The position numbers and the translations under genes are program-made. DNA of 64,000 bases from Hyphomicrobiales bacterium. GTDB taxonomy: Bacteria; Pseudomonadota; Alphaproteobacteria; Rhizobiales; Xanthobacteraceae. The notes beneath the pieces were generated by a model. The model did no database searches and was not told the origin of the DNA. It saw nothing but the letters and a program-made list of their open reading frames with translations. The stretch is taken from NCBI GenBank assembly GCA_017305715.1, contig JAFKKG010000027.1, forward strand, positions 1-64,000. The letters are read 5' to 3'. Below are positions 52,611 to 60,790 of this stretch, one piece after another. The first letter of the stretch is position 1. Each line of letters begins with the position of its first letter.

Positions 52611-53320
52611 GACGAAATCTCCCCTTCGGGTGAATTGGAAGCTGTGGACTCTCCGACGAGACGGAGCCGGACATTTTCATTGGTCGATGCCGTCGCCTGC
52701 TCGCCGAGCGCGCGCAGCACCTCGCCATACATCTCCCCGGCGGCGCGGCCCATGGCATAGCCCTCGACGATCACGCCGATCGCCACGGCCCAGAACCTGC
52801 GCGAGCTTTCCTCCGGCGCGCGCAGCGAGCGCCAGCCGTGCCGCTCGACCTGGCCGGCATAGGCGCGCGCGCCTTCGCTGTGCAGCCGTTCGATGGTGCG
52901 CTCGACCAGCGGCGCGAGATCCTGCCGGCGGCGCGTCAGCGTCAGCGCTTCGGCAAAGAAGGCCACCGCGTCCGTCGCCGTGACCGTCTCGGCCAGCGCG
53001 TGGGTGTAGTCGCGCGGCGTATGCGCTTGCAGTGCCGCCTGCTCGGTCGCACGCGCCAGATAGAGCATGTCGCGGCAGGCGGCTTCGACGAACAGCGCTT
53101 CCTTGGTACGGAAGTAATAGGTGATCTGGCTCGGAAACGCGTCCGCGGCAGCGGCGATGTCCGAGATCGAGGTGCCCGACAGGCCATGCTCCCTGAACAG
53201 GCGGCTGGCCCCATCGAGCAGCCGTGAGCGCATCTGGCGTCCTGCCGAACGCGTGGCGCGGGCGGCGTGCCTGGGGTCGCCGGGCAGCATTTCAGCAGTT
53301 TCGACGGATTTGGGAGCCAT
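52607..53320 (-). CDS. TetR family transcriptional regulator
   Basis: The 237-residue protein has an N-terminal TetR helix-turn-helix (RSRLLDGASRLFREHGLSGT; SISDIAAAADAFPSQITYYF) and an all-helical ligand domain. Its stop overlaps the desaturase start. A perfect palindrome lies 19 bp upstream of its start codon, so it likely represses its own operon, perhaps sensing an acyl-CoA as related rhizobial and Pseudomonas DesT-type regulators do. That ligand is inference. Confidence 0.92.
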   Translation of the reverse strand: MAPKSVETAEMLPGDPRHAARATRSAGRQMRSRLLDGASRLFREHGLSGTSISDIAAAADAFPSQITYYFRTKEALFVEAACRDMLYLARATEQAALQAHTPRDYTHALAETVTATDAVAFFAEALTLTRRRQDLAPLVERTIERLHSEGARAYAGQVERHGWRSLRAPEESSRRFWAVAIGVIVEGYAMGRAAGEMYGEVLRALGEQATASTNENVRLRLVGESTASNSPEGEISS

Positions 53321-53338
53321 TTTGCCCTCTCGTTCGCT

Positions 53339-53357
53339 GTTTGTATGTTATACAAAC
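53339..53357. promoter_or_regulatory. palindromic operator for the TetR-desaturase operon
   Basis: GTTTGTAT-GTT-ATACAAAC is a perfect inverted repeat (8-bp arms, 3-bp centre) beginning 19 bp upstream of the TetR ATG at 53320. The low G+C of this site in a high-G+C genome and its position make it a good self-regulatory TetR operator. Confidence 0.75.
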
Positions 53358-53649
53358 AAATATGTCAACGAAGACCTCGGAGGGTCTGCCCGGCAATTTC
53401 CCTGAAACGGCCAAATCCCGGCATCAATGCTTGCCAGCAGGCTCAAAATCCTTATAAACCGCGCATCCGTGGATCCCGGCCGGGAGCTGAACGGACGGTC
53501 TCAGCAATCTCACCTTTCGGCGATGTTGATGTGGCAGGGCCAGTTGGCCCGTCGTCCCGTGCTTCCGCCTTCTGAGCAATATCGAGTCCTTTCCGAAGGT
53601 CTCGAAGGGCTTGCCGCCGGGAACCGCGCCAACACAGGAAAGGACACCC
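53358..53649. other. gap between the TetR operator and rpsF
   Basis: The stretch holds the rpsF promoter at 53431-53458 and then a leader of about 190 nt. In other bacteria S6:S18 binds such a leader; I could not verify its motif here. No ORF is supported. Confidence 0.5.
53431..53458 (+). promoter_or_regulatory. sigma70-type promoter of the rpsF operon
   Basis: TTGCCA (53431-53436), 16-bp spacer, TATAAA (53453-53458): each hexamer matches 5 of 6 consensus positions. It is the best promoter in the gap and lies about 190 bp ahead of rpsF. Confidence 0.65.
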
Positions 53650-54117
53650 ATGCCTCTTTATGAGCATGTTTTTCTCGCGCGTCAGGATGCGAGCACCCAG
53701 CAGGTCGAAGAACTGACCACCCAGATGACGGGCATCGTCGAAGGGCTCGGCGGCAAGATCACCAAGACCGAGAACTGGGGCGTGCGCTCCCTCACCTATC
53801 GCATGAACAAGAATCGCAAGGCGCATTTCGTGCTGATGAACATCGATGCGCCCTCGGCTGCGGTCACCGAGATCGAGCGGCAGGAGCGAATCAGCGAAGA
53901 CGTGATCCGCTATCTCACCGTCCGCGTCGAAGAGCACGAGGAAGGCCCGTCGGCCATGATGCGCAAGGCGGATCGTGATCGCGAGCGCGACGACCGCGGT
54001 GGTGGTTTCCGTGGCGACCGCGAAGGCGGCTTCCGTGGCGATCGCGAAGGCGGTGGCTTCCGCGGCGACCGCGGCCCGCGCCGTCCGCGCGAAGACGAAG
54101 CAGCGGTTGAGGAGTAA
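53650..54117 (+). CDS. rpsF: 30S ribosomal protein S6
   Basis: The 155-residue S6 starts [20 protein letters not shown] and contains the family core [20 protein letters not shown]. It binds the central domain of 16S rRNA with S18. The C-terminus is extended by about 45 residues with imperfect repeats of GGFRGDRE (residues about 117-142), visible also at DNA level (54000-54075). ATG 53650 is chosen; AGGAAAGG lies just upstream at 53636-53643. Confidence 0.97.
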   Translation: MPLYEHVFLARQDASTQQVEELTTQMTGIVEGLGGKITKTENWGVRSLTYRMNKNRKAHFVLMNIDAPSAAVTEIERQERISEDVIRYLTVRVEEHEEGPSAMMRKADRDRERDDRGGGFRGDREGGFRGDREGGGFRGDRGPRRPREDEAAVEE

Positions 54118-54122
54118 GAATC

Positions 54123-54362
54123 ATGGCTGAAGCTGGTGCACGCCGTCCGTTTTTCCGCCGCCGCAAGACCTGCCCGTTCACGGGTCCGAATGCGCCGAAG
54201 ATCGACTACAAGGATTCCAAGCTGCTGATGCGTTACGTGTCCGAGCGCGGCAAGATCGTGCCGAGCCGCATCACCGCCGTCTCCGCCAAGAAGCAGCGTG
54301 AACTCGCCCGCGCCATCAAGCGCTCGCGGTTCCTCGGCTTGCTGCCCTACGTCATTCGCTAA
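54123..54362 (+). CDS. rpsR: 30S ribosomal protein S18
   Basis: The 79-residue protein has the S18 pattern [20 protein letters not shown] and ends [19 protein letters not shown]. It partners with S6 in the 30S platform. It starts 5 bp after rpsF; GAGGAG near 54108-54113 serves as the ribosome-binding site. A strong hairpin follows it. Confidence 0.98.
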   Translation: MAEAGARRPFFRRRKTCPFTGPNAPKIDYKDSKLLMRYVSERGKIVPSRITAVSAKKQRELARAIKRSRFLGLLPYVIR

Positions 54363-54372
54363 ACGCGGCTAT

Positions 54373-54404
54373 TTCGGTCCGCGGCCTCAAGGCCGCGGAC
54401 CGAA
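54373..54404 (+). terminator. hairpin between rpsR and the DUF2232 gene
   Basis: TTCGGTCCGCGGCC (54373-54386), loop TCAA, GGCCGCGGACCGAA (54391-54404): a perfect 14-bp stem with a tetraloop. No U-tract follows, so it may be a partial terminator, RNA processing site or stabiliser that sets the ratio of ribosomal protein to downstream mRNA. Confidence 0.7.
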
Positions 54405-54487
54405 CTTCATAAGGCTTCCGGGTCGTCCGGTCGCCGATGGTTGGGGTCCAAGGGGCCTCTAACCGCTCGAAAGGGGCGGGACAGCTG

Positions 54488-55465
54488 ATGATCGTGATCA
54501 TACTCATCGCGCTTGCGGCCGGCTCTGCGTCGGCGCTGATGTTCGCCTCGATCATTTCGGGCGCGCTGATCTCATTGCTGTTGTTCTCTCTGGCTCCGCT
54601 GCCGCTGATGGTCGCAGCCCTGGGATGGGGACCGCTTGCGGCAACGATCGGCGGCATCGCTGCCGCCTGCGGCCTCGGGCTGATATTCGGCCTGCCCCAC
54701 TGCATCGCCTTTGCGATCATGGCGGCGTTACCCGCCTGGTGGCTGGGCCATCTTGCCTTGCTGGGACGGCCGATCGCCAATCCCGGCGCAGGCAATGGCG
54801 CCGGGCCGGCCGAGCCGGCGATGGAATGGTACCCGGTCGGCCGCATCCTGCTCTGGATCGCCGGCTTTGCAGTCCTGATCACGGCCGCAGCGTTGCTGAC
54901 ACTCGGCAGCGACGCCGAAACCATCATCGGCACATTGCGGCGCGGCCTGCTGCGGCTTCTCAGCCCGCGCGACGGGACACCGCCATCGGACAAGCTCGCG
55001 CAGGTGATCAATGCGCTGGTGGTCATCGCACCCAGCGCCGCCGCGATCAACTTCATGATGACGATGACGCTCAACCTCTGGCTCGCCGCAAAAATCACGG
55101 CGACGTCGGGCCGCCTGCGCCGGCCATGGCCGGATTTGAAGAGCGCGGAGATGCCGCCGATGACGCTGGCCGGCTTGTCCGCGGCGATCGCGTTCTGTTT
55201 CGTCGGCGGACTACCTGCCCTGCTGGCGCAGATCGTCACGACAGCCCTGGTGATGGCTTATGCACTTACGGGCTTTGCGGTGCTGCACACGCTGACGCTT
55301 TCCATGAAAGCCCGCGGACTGTGGCTGACCTGCACCTACGTCGTCGTGGTGATGTTCACCTGGCCGGTTCTGGTGATGACGGTACTCGGCATCGCCGACG
55401 TCATTTTCGGCCTTCGTCAAAGCTATTTGCAGCGCAGGAAGCCACCGCCTCTTCCCGTGTCCTGA
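54488..55465 (+). CDS. DUF2232 membrane protein
   Basis: The 325-residue protein has about eight hydrophobic segments (MIVIILIALAAGSASALMFA; SIISGALISLLLFSLAPLPL) and matches the DUF2232 family, which is found between rpsR and rplI in rhizobia. Function unknown; transporter-like topology. ATG 54488 starts the first helix; the frame remains open to 54437, but no ribosome-binding site is seen there. It is preceded by a hairpin and followed by rplI with 43 bp between. Confidence 0.85.
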   Translation: MIVIILIALAAGSASALMFASIISGALISLLLFSLAPLPLMVAALGWGPLAATIGGIAAACGLGLIFGLPHCIAFAIMAALPAWWLGHLALLGRPIANPGAGNGAGPAEPAMEWYPVGRILLWIAGFAVLITAAALLTLGSDAETIIGTLRRGLLRLLSPRDGTPPSDKLAQVINALVVIAPSAAAINFMMTMTLNLWLAAKITATSGRLRRPWPDLKSAEMPPMTLAGLSAAIAFCFVGGLPALLAQIVTTALVMAYALTGFAVLHTLTLSMKARGLWLTCTYVVVVMFTWPVLVMTVLGIADVIFGLRQSYLQRRKPPPLPVS

Positions 55466-55508
55466 AATTCCAACGTCACAACCCGAAGCACCCTAAAGGA
55501 GATCGAAT

Positions 55509-56108
55509 ATGGAAGTCATTTTGCTGGAACGCGTCGCCAAGCTCGGCCAGATGGGCGAAGTCGTCAAAGTCAAAGACGGATTTGCCCGTAACTTTCTGCT
55601 CAAGCGCGGCAAGGCGCTGCGCGCCACCGCGGATAACCGCGCCAAGTTCGACGGCATGAAGGCCGAACTCGAGGCCAACAACCTCAAGGCCAAGGGCGAA
55701 GCGACCAAGGTCGCGGAGAAAATCAACGACCGCAACGTGGTCGTGCTGCGCCAGGCGTCCGAAACCGGCCAATTGTTCGGATCGGTCAGCGTCCGCGACA
55801 TCATTGCCTCCTTCGAGGCCGACGGCGTCACCATCAGCCGCAGCCAGGTCCTGCTGGATGCGCCGATCAAGACCATCGGCAAGCACGCGATCGCGATCGC
55901 CGTGCACCCCGAGGTCGAAGTCCATGTCAGCGTCACCGTCGCGCGCAGTGCCGACGAAGCCGAGCGCATCAACCGCGGCGAAGACATCTCGACCCGCCAG
56001 GAAGATCAGGACGCCGCCGCCGAGGCGCTGGCCGCCGCCGGCGAATTCTTCGATCCGGAAGCCCAGCACGACGACGAAGCTCCGGCGCCGGCTGCGACCG
56101 AGAAGTAA
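55509..56108 (+). CDS. rplI: 50S ribosomal protein L9
   Basis: The 199-residue L9 starts [20 protein letters not shown] and has the signature [20 protein letters not shown] (positions about 14-33), the connecting helix and the C-terminal rRNA-binding domain. The tail is extended by an acidic, Ala-rich stretch (about 160-199), common in rhizobia. AAGGAG lies just ahead of the ATG; a terminator follows. Confidence 0.97.
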   Translation: MEVILLERVAKLGQMGEVVKVKDGFARNFLLKRGKALRATADNRAKFDGMKAELEANNLKAKGEATKVAEKINDRNVVVLRQASETGQLFGSVSVRDIIASFEADGVTISRSQVLLDAPIKTIGKHAIAIAVHPEVEVHVSVTVARSADEAERINRGEDISTRQEDQDAAAEALAAAGEFFDPEAQHDDEAPAPAATEK

Positions 56109-56135
56109 CGCGAACCTATCTCTGCTTATTGAACC

Positions 56136-56167
56136 AAGCCCGGCCAATCAGGCCGGGCTTTATTTTT
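56136..56167 (+). terminator. rho-independent terminator after rplI
   Basis: AAGCCCGGCC (56136-56145), loop AATCA, GGCCGGGCTT (56151-56160), followed by TATTTTT. A perfect 10-bp stem with a T-tract, 28 bp after the rplI stop. Confidence 0.93.
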
Positions 56168-56234
56168 CGATCAAATGGTTGGCTCGGCCCTCCAATGTTA
56201 TGATTTGGACTACGGCCAATATCGGAGCGGATCG

Positions 56235-56945
56235 ATGGGACTCGACTGGCTTCCAGGTAACAAGCCAAAACCTGGATACGAAGCGGAACTTCGGCGGATC
56301 GTGCAAACTCTATCTTGGGACAAGATAGCCAAAGCGGATCGTGATCCTGTCGCAACTGGAGCATGGTCCCGTCTCCGGCAGATTTTCGCCGGATCGGAAC
56401 CGAGCAAAGCTGACAGCGACGCCCTCAGGCAGCGCTACGACGAAATCAGCATTTCGGCCTTTGAAACGCTCGGCGCGCCTCGGGTCGGTTTCGATCCTGC
56501 CGCCGATGATTGGGCAAAGAAGACTTACGCCACCCACAATATCGAAAAGCCTTTCGGCGTTTGGTTCGCCGAAATGCGCGGCTATTATGTCGTCAGCTTG
56601 GTGCCGCCCTGTGACGGCATACCGTTCTACAGCAACGGAATCATGGCCAGCTATGTCGAGCGTTTTTCCTTTCGTGCTCAGTTTCTCAAGTCGTGCCGCC
56701 TCGTCATTGGGGAGCGACTGTTTGAATCGTCATACGAAGTAAAGTTTGCACCCGACTTCTCAAGGTTTGGAGCAAACCTCCTCGCGTCCGCCGCCTCATA
56801 TGCAAAGGCAAACAATTTAGAAATTCCCGCTACCGCGCCGGAGGATAGCGATTCAGTGCAAGGGCAACTCCACATCGTAGCTGCCGCCGGACGATGGTGC
56901 CAATTTTGGGGTGACCGCGGCCATTTCCTCGAGCCGTACTTTTGA
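56235..56945 (+). CDS. hypothetical protein of unknown function
   Basis: The 236-residue product begins MGLDWLPGNKPKPGYEAEL and includes EISISAFETLGAPRVGFDPA and SCRLVIGERLFESSYEVKFA. It has no signal peptide, membrane segment or catalytic motif that I can name. I recall proteins with an MGLDW...PKPG start as uncharacterised, but not their function. ATG 56235 follows GGAGCGG; an upstream ATG at 56175 lies within the rplI terminator region and is less likely. Base composition is visibly lower in G+C than neighbouring genes, suggesting acquisition after the rpsF operon. Confidence 0.75.
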   Translation: MGLDWLPGNKPKPGYEAELRRIVQTLSWDKIAKADRDPVATGAWSRLRQIFAGSEPSKADSDALRQRYDEISISAFETLGAPRVGFDPAADDWAKKTYATHNIEKPFGVWFAEMRGYYVVSLVPPCDGIPFYSNGIMASYVERFSFRAQFLKSCRLVIGERLFESSYEVKFAPDFSRFGANLLASAASYAKANNLEIPATAPEDSDSVQGQLHIVAAAGRWCQFWGDRGHFLEPYF

Positions 56946-56966
56946 TCCCGATCCGATCCAGTAGAT

Positions 56967-57428
56967 TTAACTGGAGACCAGGCTTAAGGCCGCGTTCTCA
57001 TCGAGCATCGCGATCGAGGCGAGCGCGGTCGCCGTGTGCTTCTCGACGCCATCGGTGACGCAATACACGTCGGCCGCGACCACCGCGACCTGACGTCCGG
57101 GCTTGATCACCCGCGCCCGGCAGATCAGGCGCTCGCCGACCGCCGGCGACAGCAGGTTCAATTTATATTCCGCCGTCAGCGCCGGCTGGCCGCGCGAGGC
57201 CGCCGCTGCGATCGTGGTCGCGTTGTCGACTAGGAACGCCGTGACGCCGCCGTGGAACAGGCCGTGCTGCTGCAACAGCTCCGGCCGCCGATCGACCGCC
57301 AGTGTGCATGAGCCGCGAGTTAATTCGGACAGTTCGGCGCCGACGTGATTCATAAAGCCTTGGCGGCTGACATTGTCGCGGATGCGGCTTTCGATCGGCG
57401 CGAAATCCGGGTCGGTATTGGCGGTCAT
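56967..57428 (-). CDS. PaaI family hotdog-fold thioesterase
   Basis: The 153-residue protein matches the PaaI/YdiI group (4HBT): the HGLFHGGVTAFLVDNATTIA segment contains the HGG-x3-x-x-D active region, and LTAEYKLNLLSPA the following strand. It would hydrolyse acyl- or phenylacetyl-CoA thioesters. ATG 57428 is preferred to the TTG four codons upstream. It is the second gene on this strand after the CxxCH protein gene (40-bp gap). Confidence 0.9.
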   Translation of the reverse strand: MTANTDPDFAPIESRIRDNVSRQGFMNHVGAELSELTRGSCTLAVDRRPELLQQHGLFHGGVTAFLVDNATTIAAAASRGQPALTAEYKLNLLSPAVGERLICRARVIKPGRQVAVVAADVYCVTDGVEKHTATALASIAMLDENAALSLVSS

Positions 57429-57468
57429 GCGCCCTGACAAGATCGGCAGCGGAAATGTACGCTGGCGA

Positions 57469-58497
57469 TTACTGCGAAATGGGCGGTACCGGCGGCCCGG
57501 CCGGTGCGGCCGACGGCGGAGGCGGTGTTGACGCCGTCACCGCAGGCGGTGTGGGCGGCGCAGGGGCGGCGACGGGTGGGCTCGGGATCGAGGCTGGTTC
57601 AGGCGTACCGCTGGCAGCCGCTGCCGGCGCCGCGGAGGCTGGCGGTGCGGGCGTGACCGGCGGGACCGGATCGGGCCGCAGCGGTGTCGGCTCGCTGCCC
57701 ACGGATTCCCGGGGCGCATCGACCTTGGCGGTCTCGGATTTGGCTGTTTCCGGCTTGGTCGCGTCAGGCTTGCTCGTATCGGCCTTGCTCGTATCAGCCT
57801 TGTCCGTGTCGGACTTGCCCGTGTCCGATCTGCCCTCGCCCGCCGGCTTGGCGATCTCAGGCTTTTCGCTGCCATCCACCTTGGCGGTTTTGGACGAATC
57901 GTCCTTGGCCGCCTCGTCGGTTTTTGGCGTTTCCTCGGGTTTGCCGCGCTTGCCGAGCTTGTGCTTGGCGCCCGCTTTGCTGTCGGTCGCGGCCTGCGCC
58001 GGCGTCTGACTATCGGGCCTGGCGCCATCCTGCGTAGGGCCGGGCCGCCGTTTGCCGTCGCGGCCGGGACGTCCGCCCTCTTGCGGCGTGACCGGGTCGG
58101 CATCCGGCCTGGATGCCTCTTGTGTCGATGCGGCGGGATGTTGCCGGCGCCCGGACCGGTCGGGCTGATCGGGTCTGGCTTCCTGCTTGGCGCCCTTCGG
58201 CTGGTCCTTGCTCTGGAAGCGCGTGTCGGTCGCCCCGTTCGAGATCAAGAATGAGGAAAGCACCGACGCCATGTCGCTGCTGGTCGTATAATGCTGGCGC
58301 AGGAAGCCGGGCAGCGACGACGCCGGGACCGTCTTCAGCAGGCCACGCGGGCTCTTGTGGCAGGCGGTGCAGGTGCCGGAGAATATCTGCGAAGGGCTCT
58401 TGCCGGCCTCGAGGTTTTCGACCGCCAGCAGCCCTCCCGCCGTGAGACAGCCGACCAGAAGCGTCACCGTCGCCAAACTGAGCGCTCGGCTCAACAT
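57469..58497 (-). CDS. CxxCH (cytochrome c-like) protein with long Asp/Lys/Thr/Pro tail
   Basis: The 342-residue product has a hydrophobic N-terminus (SLATVTLLVGCLTAGGLLAV) and one haem-attachment motif, CTACH at about residues 43-47 (IFSGTCTACHKSPRGLL). The following 45 residues (GFLRQHYTTSSDMASVLSSF) could complete a small cytochrome c fold with a possible axial Met (Met76). The remaining ~245 residues are low complexity: Lys/Asp/Ser/Thr repeats such as DKADTSKADTSKPDATKPET, then Pro/Ala/Ser. This suggests an exported electron-carrier domain with a flexible linker; what it reduces is unknown. Confidence 0.78.
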   Translation of the reverse strand: MLSRALSLATVTLLVGCLTAGGLLAVENLEAGKSPSQIFSGTCTACHKSPRGLLKTVPASSLPGFLRQHYTTSSDMASVLSSFLISNGATDTRFQSKDQPKGAKQEARPDQPDRSGRRQHPAASTQEASRPDADPVTPQEGGRPGRDGKRRPGPTQDGARPDSQTPAQAATDSKAGAKHKLGKRGKPEETPKTDEAAKDDSSKTAKVDGSEKPEIAKPAGEGRSDTGKSDTDKADTSKADTSKPDATKPETAKSETAKVDAPRESVGSEPTPLRPDPVPPVTPAPPASAAPAAAASGTPEPASIPSPPVAAPAPPTPPAVTASTPPPPSAAPAGPPVPPISQ

Positions 58498-58756
58498 TCC
58501 CTGCTTCTCCAGATATGGAATCGCTGCCAGCGTCGCACATTACGGCCGGCGGCGGTCACCTTTTAGCCGATTATCCCGCGAATGGAAGCGGACTTATGAC
58601 GCAAAATTGTGATCACGACATTTGTGAATATCCGCTTTGACTACAATGCAATAGCGCGCCGGCTTGATCACGATTATGATGTTCCTGACGTAGATTGGAA
58701 CCACCGTTTCAGTCGTTCGTCGGTTGTAGCGGGCCGCTCGTTCCATTGGTGCTTCG

Positions 58757-60007
58757 ATGGATCGTTTGTTGCGTTATTTCCTGGGACAGTTCATTCGCCG
58801 CGGCACCATGACATTCACGGCCGCGAGTGGGGCCCGTTTTACCTGCGGTGACGGCACCGGCCAGCCGATTTCCGTCCGGTTCCTCAGCGAACGCACCGAA
58901 CGGCGGATCCTCCTCAATCCCGAACTGGCGCTCGGCGAAGCCTATATGGACGGCACATTCGTGGTCGAGAACGGCTCGATCGCCGACGCGCTCGCGATCC
59001 TGCTCGATCAGCCCGCCATGGTGCCGCAATGGGGCCGGCTGCAATGGTGGATGCGCTATCTCGCCCGGCACATCAGCCAGTTCAATTGGCGCGGCCGGGC
59101 GCGCAACAACGTCGCGCATCATTACGATCTCGACGGACGGCTCTACTCGTTGTTCCTCGACGCCGACAAGCAATACAGCTGTGCCTATTTCGATACGCCG
59201 GACGCCACGCTCGACGATGCCCAGTTGGCCAAGAAGCGCCACCTCGCCGCCAAGCTGTTGATCGGGCCCGGCGACCGGGTGCTCGACATCGGCTCGGGCT
59301 GGGGCGGCCTTGGACTCTATCTGGCGGAAATGACCGGCGCCGACATCACCGGCATTACGCTCTCAAGCGAGCAATTGCAGGTCGCAAATGCCCGCGCCGG
59401 CGAGAAGAACCTCGCCCATCAGGCAAGGTTCCTGCTTAGCGATTACCGCGATATTCCTGACACGTTCGACCGGATCGTGTCGGTCGGCATGTTCGAGCAT
59501 GTCGGCGTCGGTTTCTATGAAACCTTCTTCAAGCGATGCGCCGAGTTGCTCAGCGACGACGGTGTCATGGTGCTGCATTCGATCGGCCGCTCGACGGGGC
59601 CCGACGTGACCAACCCCTGGATCACCAAATACATCTTCCCGGGCGGCTATATCCCCGCGATGTCCGAAGTGGCCCCCGCGATCGAGAGTGCCGGCCTCCT
59701 GGTCTGCGACATCGAGATTTTGCGGCTGCATTATGCCGAGACGCTGAAAGCCTGGCGCGAGCGCTTCATGGCACGGCGTGAGGAAGCGGTGCGCATTTAC
59801 GACGAACGCTTTGCCCGGATGTGGGAATTCTATTTGGCGGGTTCGGAAATGTCGTTCCGCAAGCAGAATCTGATGAATTTCCAGATCCAGCTCAGCAAGC
59901 GCCAGGGCGTGGTGCCGATGACGCGCGACTACATCGCGCGTGAAGAGGCGCGGCTGCGCGGCATCGAGCAGGAAAAACATCCGCGGCTGCAACTCGCGGG
60001 CGAATAG
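58757..60007 (+). CDS. cfa: cyclopropane-fatty-acyl-phospholipid synthase
   Basis: The 416-residue enzyme adds methylene from SAM across double bonds of membrane lipids. The SAM motif VLDIGSGWGGLGLYLAEMTG, the FEHVG motif (GMFEHVGVGFYE) and the C-terminal region with WRERFMARREEAVRIYDERF fit the CFA synthase family. It lies beyond a 259-bp gap from the CxxCH protein gene; no promoter was assigned. The desaturase at 51585-52610 could supply substrate double bonds, an inference. Confidence 0.95.
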   Translation: MDRLLRYFLGQFIRRGTMTFTAASGARFTCGDGTGQPISVRFLSERTERRILLNPELALGEAYMDGTFVVENGSIADALAILLDQPAMVPQWGRLQWWMRYLARHISQFNWRGRARNNVAHHYDLDGRLYSLFLDADKQYSCAYFDTPDATLDDAQLAKKRHLAAKLLIGPGDRVLDIGSGWGGLGLYLAEMTGADITGITLSSEQLQVANARAGEKNLAHQARFLLSDYRDIPDTFDRIVSVGMFEHVGVGFYETFFKRCAELLSDDGVMVLHSIGRSTGPDVTNPWITKYIFPGGYIPAMSEVAPAIESAGLLVCDIEILRLHYAETLKAWRERFMARREEAVRIYDERFARMWEFYLAGSEMSFRKQNLMNFQIQLSKRQGVVPMTRDYIAREEARLRGIEQEKHPRLQLAGE

Positions 60008-60028
60008 ACCGGCGCCGAAGGCGAATGT

Positions 60029-60232
60029 TCAGTTTCGCAGGCTGTAGCTGGAAGGAAAAGGCGTGAGAGGCGCTGCCGGGCGGGCAAGCTGCGCGCGCAA
60101 GGCGGCCAAAACGTTGATATCGCAGGGCACGGCACGGGTTTCCGGGCGCGAAACCTGCTCCATGGTGTCGATCAGCATCGACAGCCAAAGCCGCTGATTG
60201 CCTCCCGATTGCCATGTCCCAAGTTGACCCAT
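60029..60232 (-). CDS. small hypothetical ORF (67 aa)
   Basis: A 67-codon frame (MGQLGTWQSGGNQRLWLSML ... SYSLRN) with AAGGA shortly before the ATG. No family recognised and no membrane segment. It could be a chance frame in an otherwise empty gap (60008-60376). Confidence 0.3.
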   Translation of the reverse strand: MGQLGTWQSGGNQRLWLSMLIDTMEQVSRPETRAVPCDINVLAALRAQLARPAAPLTPFPSSYSLRN

Positions 60233-60376
60233 TGCTCGTCCTTGATTCCGTCGTCTTTACCAACTCGAAAGCCTAAAGCCCGTTCCCGAACTCCTTGACC
60301 ATCATGCCCGGCAGAAAATCCGCCGGATGTGATCTATTTCACATAAGCCCCGGCCCGGTCGGCGTAGACCTCCGGA

Positions 60377-60496
60377 ATGGCCCAGAAAACCTATTCATCG
60401 TTCGAACCGAAACCCGATCTGACGACCGACTACGCCTTGATCGCGACCGGCGTCGCGGCGGCCTTGATCGCGTTGATCTTTCTCGTCCTGGTTTGA
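60377..60496 (+). CDS. small Flp-like membrane peptide (39 aa)
   Basis: The 39-codon frame starts MAQKTYSSFEPKPDLTTDYA and ends LIATGVAAALIALIFLVLV. The segment TTDYALIATGVAAALIALIF recalls Flp pilin cores (EYGLIAAGIAVAIIA), but the peptide is shorter and lacks the C-terminal part. It may be a small membrane protein of another kind. Ribosome-binding site weak (TCCGGA). Confidence 0.4.
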   Translation: MAQKTYSSFEPKPDLTTDYALIATGVAAALIALIFLVLV

Positions 60497-60655
60497 TCAA
60501 TCGCTAACATCGCGGCCCGGATGACCTCCCAGGCCTCGAATAGGTCTGTCCAACTGGCGATAAGGTTCAGGTCGCCCTAACGCATTGCCCGACATTTTCG
60601 TGAAGTGCGGCGGCTGATCGCAGCAAACCCGTCAAGGGGAATGCGCGACCGGCAT

Positions 60656-60684
60656 CGATTCACACATGCGCATTGTGTGAATCG
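60656..60684. promoter_or_regulatory. 11-7-11 perfect inverted repeat upstream of dnaB
   Basis: CGATTCACACA (60656-60666), spacer TGCGCAT, TGTGTGAATCG (60674-60684): perfect over 11 bp on each side. It lies 106 bp ahead of the dnaB ATG. It could be a regulator-binding site or an RNA hairpin; no U-tract follows. The rest of the gap 60497-60790 shows nothing else. Confidence 0.6.
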
Positions 60685-60790
60685 TGCATAAGGCACCTTC
60701 GCGCTTCCACCGAGCCGGTGTGAGGCGCTTTATCGCCGCCCCTCGTCCGGGAATCCCACTAACGACCAATTTCGAAGAATAATCTCGTCC

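Noticed and set aside
57720-57860. Repetitive DNA in the CxxCH protein gene as a CRISPR-like array
   Set aside because: The repeats are short, in codon phase and encode DKADTSKADTSK-type protein repeats; there are no spacers of constant length.
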